Below, piece after piece: positions 57,906 through 64,000 of a DNA stretch of 64,000 nucleotides (position 1 is its first letter; the number at the start of each line of letters is the position of its first letter). Under the pieces are notes generated by a model that saw only the letters and a list, made by a program, of their open reading frames with translations, made no database searches and was not told where the DNA came from. Source of the DNA: Siphonodentalium dalli (taxonomy: Eukaryota > Mollusca > Scaphopoda > Gadilida > Siphonodentaliidae); assembly GCA_032622095.1 (NCBI GenBank), contig CP136066.1, positions 183,868,716 to 183,932,715 of the forward strand, read 5' to 3'. The position numbers and the translations under genes were made by a program.

Positions 57906-58142
57906 ATCGTCAAAATACTAAACTTGTACACTCCAGTAGATGAGTTCGAGGAAAGAGTGCCAATTTCTTTCATTAGGAAAATTCAAGAGAAGCTTAAACA
58001 GCGGAAAGACACGAACAATCCATTGTTGATGGAAACAAAACATTCCTTCCCAGTGACTTTCCCGTTCAATCCTTCAGGAATCGGACTTGAAACAGTGCCA
58101 ATTCCCGAACAACTCCATCTAGGTTTCCTCCAACAGCTATAA
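57906..58142 (+). CDS. MYO5: myosin V heavy chain, terminal exon with stop
   Basis: Residues 499-576 and TAA. It reads [20 protein letters not shown], then [25 protein letters not shown] and a C-terminus LGFLQQL, closely following vertebrate [29 protein letters not shown] and LGFISRV. The acceptor CTTCTTTCTCTTACAG ends at 57905. The domain is complete at its C-terminal end. A palindromic MITE begins 36 bp after the stop. Confidence 0.98.
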   Translation: MVKILNLYTPVDEFEERVPISFIRKIQEKLKQRKDTNNPLLMETKHSFPVTFPFNPSGIGLETVPIPEQLHLGFLQQL

Positions 58143-58178
58143 GAGTAGATCTTCTAGTTTTTGTTGCATATAGATGTA

Positions 58179-58391
58179 CAGTAATGCTCTAAGTAATCGA
58201 CTCCATAACCACAGCAGAATTATGGGTAACTTTTCAGGATTTAGTCGGAAATATGGCTTGTTGCCATTCATCGGAAACCTCTCCCCGAGAGCTTTCCGAT
58301 GAATGGCAACAAGCCATATTTCCGACTAAATCCTGAAAAGTTACCCATAATTCTGCTGTGGTTAAAGAGTCGATTACTTAGAGCATTACTG
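58179..58391. mobile_element. family D palindromic MITE in the presumed 3' UTR
   Basis: CAGTAATGCTCTAAGTAATC to GATTACTTAGAGCATTACTG, flanked by TA. The 100-nt arms are almost perfectly complementary, including compensating TAAGTAATC / GATTACTTA. If transcribed it forms a long stem just after the myosin stop codon. Confidence 0.88.
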
Positions 58392-58408
58392 TATATATGG
58401 AGAGTTAA

Positions 58409-58832
58409 AGTCTGCAAATAGTGTGTCTGTCATTTGCAGAATGAGGTCCCCAGAGGGTGAATTTAGTGATGCTATCCCGTACAGCGGGCTAGCATAATCA
58501 TCTGGGGACCTCATTCTGTTTAGACCTCTTCTTCTTGGAAGTATATATAGTCTCAAAATAACATCGTATTTAGTTACTTCTGTTCAGTTTCTATATCCCC
58601 TAATTTGCAGAAGTTAAATGCATAATCGAGGTGACTAATGGGTGAACATCACCAACTTCAATTGGGAAACTTTAATCTGATCCTAGATCTCCCATAGTAG
58701 TTGAGGCCTAAGCAGAATGAGATCCCCAGTGGGTGAGTTTGGTGATGCTAGCCCACTGTGCGGGATAGCGTCACTAAATTCACCCTCTGGGGACTCATTC
58801 TGCAAATGTCTGACACACTATTTGCAGGCTTG
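58409..58832. mobile_element. family E element, full-length form
   Basis: TCTGCAAATAGTGTGTCTG to CACTATTTGCAGGCTTGG with the usual centre. Confidence 0.73.
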
Positions 58833-58914
58833 GTAGAATGTATGCTCTGGATTGTATTTATCGAGGATTCTTGGGAGTTTCAAGTATAATGTAAACTAGC
58901 CATACAATTGCATG

Positions 58915-59146
58915 CAAGCCTTGAAATAGGGTGTCTGTCATTTGCAGAATGAGGTCCCCAGAGGCTGAATTTAGTGATGCTACCCCGCATAGCGGGCTAG
59001 CATTACCAAATTCACCCTCTGGGAACATCATTCTGCTTACACCTCATGAATTTAGTGATGCTACCCCGCATAGCGGGGTAGCATCACTAAATTCACCCTC
59101 TGGGGACCTCATTCTGCAAATGACAGACACACTATTTCAAGGCTTG
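58915..59146. mobile_element. family E element, short form
   Basis: CAAGCCTTGAAATAGGGTGT to ACTATTTCAAGGCTTG. It contains the perfect palindrome CTACCCCGCATAGCGGGGTAG at its second loop (21 bases, about 59060-59080). Confidence 0.78.
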
Positions 59147-59294
59147 ATTGCATGTGATGTCATTCTCGTTTTCTTACGAGGCACTAAGAGATCATCAGTC
59201 TGCCATGTTATGCACTGAGCTGTATTTACACACACAGAGGGTACTTCAGGCATTTTGAAAATGCTGCAATTTTCCAAACAGGCATGGATGTGTA

Positions 59295-59300
59295 AATAAA
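59295..59300 (+). terminator. candidate poly(A) signal AATAAA
   Basis: This is the first AATAAA I found after the myosin stop. Using it would give a 3' UTR of about 1.15 kb containing one family D and two family E elements. No downstream GU-rich check was possible. Confidence 0.3.
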
Positions 59301-59489
59301 AGGATTAAATTTACTTTAATGATTAATGTCAGCAACACTAAAGTTTTGACAGCCGAGAAAGTCTGCATTAGAAATTATGAATCGCAAATGACAGCAGTGC
59401 CGGGGAATAGAAAATTATTCTGTATTTACAGATGATTAAAAGTAATTGTTTGGCTTCTATGTCATCAGATTTGAGTATGTTGTCGGACA

Positions 59490-59745
59490 TGTGCAGAAGA
59501 GGTCCCCAGAGGGTGAATTTAGTGACGCTACACTGCACAGTGGGCTAGCATCACCTAATTTATCATCTGGGATCCTAATTCTGCATGGCCTCATCTGCTA
59601 TGGGAGACCTAGACTCAGATTTAAGTTCCCAGATGGTGATATGCACCCACAGGGAACCTCGATTGTGCATTGTGTCATCTGCCAATTTGTGGATATAGTG
59701 AAACTAAACTAAAAATGAAAACTAAACTTTCTAAAGAGCTAAAGA
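59490..59745. mobile_element. family E element, diverged
   Basis: GGTCCCCAGAGGGTGAATTT followed by a mutated foldback and centre; resembles the old copy at 32690. Confidence 0.5.
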
Positions 59746-60329
59746 AACTAAAAAAACTTGTTGTCTGTGTGAATACGCCTCATAAATTTCACTTTCATTG
59801 CATAATATGTGCTTCATCATGTGGCATATAAAGTCATGACAAAATATGTTCAAATTTGATGCCATGGTCACAGAACTACAGGAAAGGTATCATTTTATTG
59901 ACAAATTGATCACGTTTCCATACGGAAAAACAGGCATCACTGCAGATCACTGAAAAATAAATTCATCTTGCCCAATGCCCCACAATCCAAGAATCTTCAC
60001 ACTGGCACCACCACATCATATCGCCTCTGATTTGAGTTACAATCGCTTGATTTATGGTAGAATCAGCTTAGTCTGTGATATGAAACACTAACTCAATGTA
60101 ATGAAATTAATAGTCTCTTCTAAATGCCTTACTCACTTCCATCCAACCAGTTCATAGTATCTCTCAAATGGAAATTTGGGTCTGACAAAAGACATTGGAC
60201 AAATTGTATGTGTAACTTTGTCCCAACAGGAGACTTTGTGGATGCCTGTTTAGCACAAAAATTTAGTGATAGGAATTTGCGACTAAATATTTAGAGATAT
60301 GCTGGTCCTGATGGTATGCTTATACTGTA
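59746..60329. other. 3' flank, nothing recognised
   Basis: No exon or repeat could be supported. Confidence 0.35.
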
Positions 60330-60542
60330 CAGCAATGCCCTAAATAATTCACACCTTAACTACAGCAGAATTATGGGTAACTTTTCAGGATTTAGTCGGA
60401 AATATGGCTTGTTGACATTCATCTGAAAGCTCTCACTGAGAGCTTTCCGATGAATGGCAACAAGCCATATTTCCGACTAAATCCTGAAAAATTACCCATA
60501 ATTCTGCTGTGGTTAAGGAGTCGATTATTTAGGTCATTACTG
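60330..60542. mobile_element. family D palindromic MITE, near full length
   Basis: CAGCAATGCCCTAAATAATT to GATTATTTAGGTCATTACTG. Confidence 0.82.
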
Positions 60543-60548
60543 AAGGTG

Positions 60549-60812
60549 TTAACCCTTCCATGACTGGAGCTTCCTGAATTTTTTGGCAAAAACCCTGTGC
60601 CAATGCAATCTCTTATATATGTGAGTATCCCATAGGGAGCCTCGCACATATAAGATAATTCATTAGCCTAACAATATTTAGCTTGACCTTGTAAGCCAGT
60701 GCATTCTCTTATATATGCAAGGCTCCCTATGATAGACTAGCATATATAAGAGAATGCACTGGCTCAGGATCTTTAACGCTGTATCAGCTATGCTCCCATC
60801 ATGAAAGGGTAT
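60549..60812. mobile_element. family A TTAA element
   Basis: TTAACCCTTCCATGACTGGA to CATCATGAAAGGGTATA; right TTAA mutated, both hairpins kept. It lies 7 bp from the preceding family D element. Confidence 0.73.
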
Positions 60813-62489
60813 ACTGTAGTTTTAATTAGAAATGCTTATCAACACTTCTTTCTATTAGTTTGCTCAACTCCAGTATTCCTAGAAGAATGGTTAAAGCTCC
60901 TCTATCCAAATTTACACAAAATTAATGAAGGTATTATCAGCTAATATTTAAAGATATTTGCAATCAGTATGTGTCACGAATATACATAGGCATATCTAAA
61001 ACTATTAGCTATGAAAATAAGCCTATATGCATTCCTGAGAACATTCCTTATTCAGTATCGCTATCTGGTGACAATAACACAGAGTAAACAAACGCTTTTT
61101 ATGAGACATGATCATTTTGAGTTTTATGGCAAGGCTGTAACCTTGTAAAACAACTGCTTTCAATGGTCAATATCTCACAGTGCAAACGTTCTATTAATCA
61201 GAGCTTGTTTCTGTTTGAACATTCTAAAAGTACAAATAGTTATTTTTTGTGTCAAATTGGATGGAGCATCTTTAAATCATAACAGATAAGTGAATACCTC
61301 AAACATCCTCTCTTCCAAGGAATTTCTGCTTGGAGCTTCAAGCTTTATCGTCCCTCGTAGAAGTGAAGCAACTAGAATTTGTGTTAAAGTAAAAAGTTGG
61401 AAACGATATTTTTACAGTATTGAAAAAAGCCGTTTCCTTTAAATAGATACAGAATGTGCTTTTTATTATATGTGCCTTATTTAATGCTCATAGTTGCTAA
61501 ATCATGCGGCATTTTCACTTTTAATAGTACAACAAATGAACAGTACACGGAAAGCAACATGCATCTGGTTGACCCAAATATCTGATGGTGATCAGCTGAT
61601 AGGTAGCAAACTGCTTACAATAGCAAAATCATGATGTCATTCGGCAAGTTACAGTGAAATAATGAAAGCTATAGTGAAATAACGAAAGATACAGTGAAAT
61701 AACAAAATCGTACTTCACTGTAGCTTCAAAGAGATAGATACGATGAACTATGTTTTGGTATTATTCAGTTATTTTATAGGCAAGCATATTATAATACATA
61801 TTACTACATGAGGATAAGTGTAAATTACCCTCAGATAAATATCAAACCATGCATAGCAAGATGGTAATTATAATGTGAATTGACCCTATATAGCTATCAT
61901 ATTTTAAATGTTTTTTTTTTTACACAAGTGAATTTGTCCGTCATTCTATTGTCTTATTTAAAGCATGCTCAGTGAACATGTTTGTTACGTCAATGCAGAT
62001 TTATTAGGTCAACATAACTTAATTAGGTTTGTACTACTTTCATGATGTAATTGATATGGAACTTGCGCAGGGCACCAGGGCCAGAGTCAACTGTACTAAA
62101 TGATATTGTAATTTAGAACGTTTTCTCGTATTTAGTTCACTACAATTACGTTTCTATTAAAGGTGATTGTCCCATAAATGACTGAATTAATGCTCCTTCA
62201 AAATGGCAGCAAAATGCTACAAGTAGAAACTTCTTGTGGAGATAGTTTTTGAGTATTTATATTAGTTCATCACCCTAGTCACCTGTATATAGTGTACATC
62301 TTAGTCGTTTGTATATACATCTAATTTGTTTGTATATAGGTTTGAGCTATATTTGTACAAACGATCCTTATTGTTGGACGAATTCTGTGAATATGTCCTG
62401 CTATTTATCATTCCATGCTTTTATTCCCCTGGGGAACTCCCAATGATACATACCATCATGACTTCTCTGTAACAAATAATTCTTGATTC
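60813..62489. other. 3' flank with one family N repeat
   Basis: GGCATTTTCACTTTTAATAG and TTTATAGGCAAGCATAT at 61.5-61.8 kb match 38.4-38.7 kb. A triplet of AGTGAAATAA-type motifs lies at about 61650-61705. Otherwise nothing recognised. Confidence 0.4.
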
Positions 62490-62767
62490 TGAAACCCTTC
62501 CATGACTGGAGCTTCATTGATGGAAGCTGCACTGGTGCAGCATTAAGGACCCTGTGCCAGTGCATTCTCTTATATAACTCAATCTCCCATAGGGTGTCTC
62601 ACATATATAAGAGGATGCACTCCATTACAAGGTCAAGTTAAATATTGATAGGCAATTTGTTCTCTTATATATGTGAGGCTTCCTATGGGAGACTCACATA
62701 TATAAGAGAAAGCATTGGCACAGGGTTTTCCTCAAAATTTCAAGAAGATCCAGTCATGGAAGGGTTG
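62490..62767. mobile_element. family A element, reverse orientation, TTAA ends mutated
   Basis: GAAACCCTTCCATGACTGGA to CAGTCATGGAAGGGTTGA with both hairpins; a partial duplication of the left end follows the terminus. Confidence 0.7.
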
Positions 62768-62914
62768 ATATATTAAATGGCCAATAAAAATCAATGATGG
62801 GTGTAATTATGTACTGTATAAATTTAAAACATGACATGTAAATTTCTTCTAAATTGTAAGCATTTCAGTCTAGTATGTGATAAATTATCATCTGATGTTA
62901 ATTTTTGTTACCTA

Positions 62915-63127
62915 TAGTAATGCTCTAATTAATCGACCTCTTAACCACAGCAGAATTATGGGTAACTTTTCAGGATTTAGTTGGAAATATGGCTTGTTGC
63001 CATTCATCGGAAAGCTCTCGGCGAGAGCTTTCCGATGAATGGCAACAAGCCATATTTCCGACTAAATCCTGAAAAGTTACCAATAATTCTGCTGTGGTTA
63101 AGAGGTCGATTAATTAGAGCATTACTG
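62915..63127. mobile_element. family D palindromic MITE, near full length
   Basis: TAGTAATGCTCTAATTAATC to GATTAATTAGAGCATTACTG; the arms meet at AGCTCTCGGCGAGAGCT. Confidence 0.85.
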
Positions 63128-63151
63128 TAATTCTGATTCGCAAATCTACAG

Positions 63152-63414
63152 TTAACCCTTTCATGATGGTAGCTGCGCTGGTGCAGCATTAAAGATCATG
63201 TGCCAGTGCATTCTCTTATATCTGCGAGTCTCCCAAAGGGAGCCTCGCATATATAAGAGAATTCACTGGCTTACAATGTCAAGATAAATATTGTTAGGTC
63301 AATACATTCTCTTATATATGCAAGGCTCCCTATGGGAGACTCGCATATATATCAGAAAGCATTGGCACAGGGTTTTCGCAAAATTTCAGAAAGCTCCAGT
63401 TACGAAAGGGTTAA
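63152..63414. mobile_element. family A TTAA element, reverse orientation
   Basis: TTAACCCTTTCATGATGGTA to CAGTTACGAAAGGGTTAA with both hairpins. It begins 24 bp after the previous family D element. Confidence 0.78.
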
Positions 63415-64000
63415 TATTCTATTTTAAAGTTATGTGCAACACAACACTGAGGTGTTCAGAAATAACAAAGAATAATGCCAAATTAAGTTATTGTCATCAA
63501 TTTGATATCAAAATAGACAGAAGACAGCATCATTGTTATAAAGAATTACATGCAGTGACTATAGTTGGCGGAATCATTGCCGTAATGGTTATGTCCAATA
63601 AATCATCCCGAATAAAGTAGTAAATACTTATATTTGTGCATATTTCAAACATAATCTTCTCTGAAATGGCACAGCAGATGTGATTGGAATTTGATAATCA
63701 GTGTTTCATTTAATACTAAATTATCGGTTTTTATTCACTGAAATAAGTCCATGATAATTCTTTAACATAAGAATTCTGACTATTCATTGGCCAAAGGCTT
63801 GTTTATACTCGACAAGCATAGTATTGAACAATAGACAATAACAACGTCTCTCATCTTTACAGCTCACTAATTAGCCAGGTTCAGCTACACATGTAACTTG
63901 TGCGACTATGGTATTGTATAAATTACTGGGGTAATATTACAATGTTTAGAAGTGTGTTGTGCTATGGATATACTTGGTAGAAAAGGTCATGTGATTTTAT
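63415..64000. other. 3' flank, nothing recognised
   Basis: AT-rich; no supported feature to the end of the window. The phrase TTATTCACTGAAATAAGT is shared with 5.83 kb. Confidence 0.35.

Overview
The window is AT-rich animal nuclear DNA. It carries the 3' part of one large multi-exon gene on the + strand, a class V unconventional myosin heavy chain (MYO5). The match rests on the medial-tail motifs ([42 protein letters not shown] split over its exon) and on an almost complete cargo-binding globular tail (dilute domain) up to the natural stop. Thirteen GT-AG exons with matching phases join into 576 C-terminal codons ending at 58142. The motor, IQ motifs and first coiled coil must lie upstream of base 1. 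Spliceosomal introns of up to 24.7 kb, TTAGGG-type interstitial telomere repeats and dispersed repeats of a kind common in marine invertebrates point to a bilaterian invertebrate. A mollusc or other lophotrochozoan is my best guess, but the species cannot be fixed from this sequence.

Layout. 1-2035: upstream intron and the first exon seen (late medial-tail coiled coil). 2036-26725: a giant intron packed with transposons; at 20711-20985 it holds a well-formed ATG exon with an in-frame stop just upstream and a strong donor whose phase fits the next myosin exon, a candidate alternative first exon for a motor-less isoform. A 3.6-kb higher-order tandem array (about 22.27-25.88 kb) follows it. 26726-37818: three medial-tail exons. 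37819-46360: an intron with a 2.8-kb element built of 483-bp trimeric repeats. 46361-58142: nine exons of the globular tail. 58143-64000: 3' flank, starting with a 213-bp palindromic element inside the presumed 3' UTR.

The non-coding DNA is a dense layer of small, non-autonomous, palindromic DNA transposons. At least nine families are bounded by TTAA with inverted ends, most starting CCCTTT or AGGG, as expected of piggyBac-like MITEs. One family has CAGT...ACTG ends in TA (mariner-like), and there is one hAT-like element with a near-perfect 8-bp duplication. A roughly 70-nt hairpin module recurs inside four otherwise different families, and in five places two TTAA families lie head to tail sharing one TTAA.

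The most unusual structure is in the intron between the exons ending at 52016 and starting at 53393. Its 5' edge is a 23-unit, indel-free 27-bp tandem array made from the last 21 bases of the exon plus the GTAAGT donor. Its 3' edge is a five-copy tandem array of about 58 bp made from the acceptor plus the first 40 or so bases of the next exon. Both splice junctions of one intron have therefore been amplified as minisatellites, leaving many copies of functional-looking donors and acceptors next to the real ones. No transposase gene, tRNA, rRNA or second convincing protein-coding gene was recognised.
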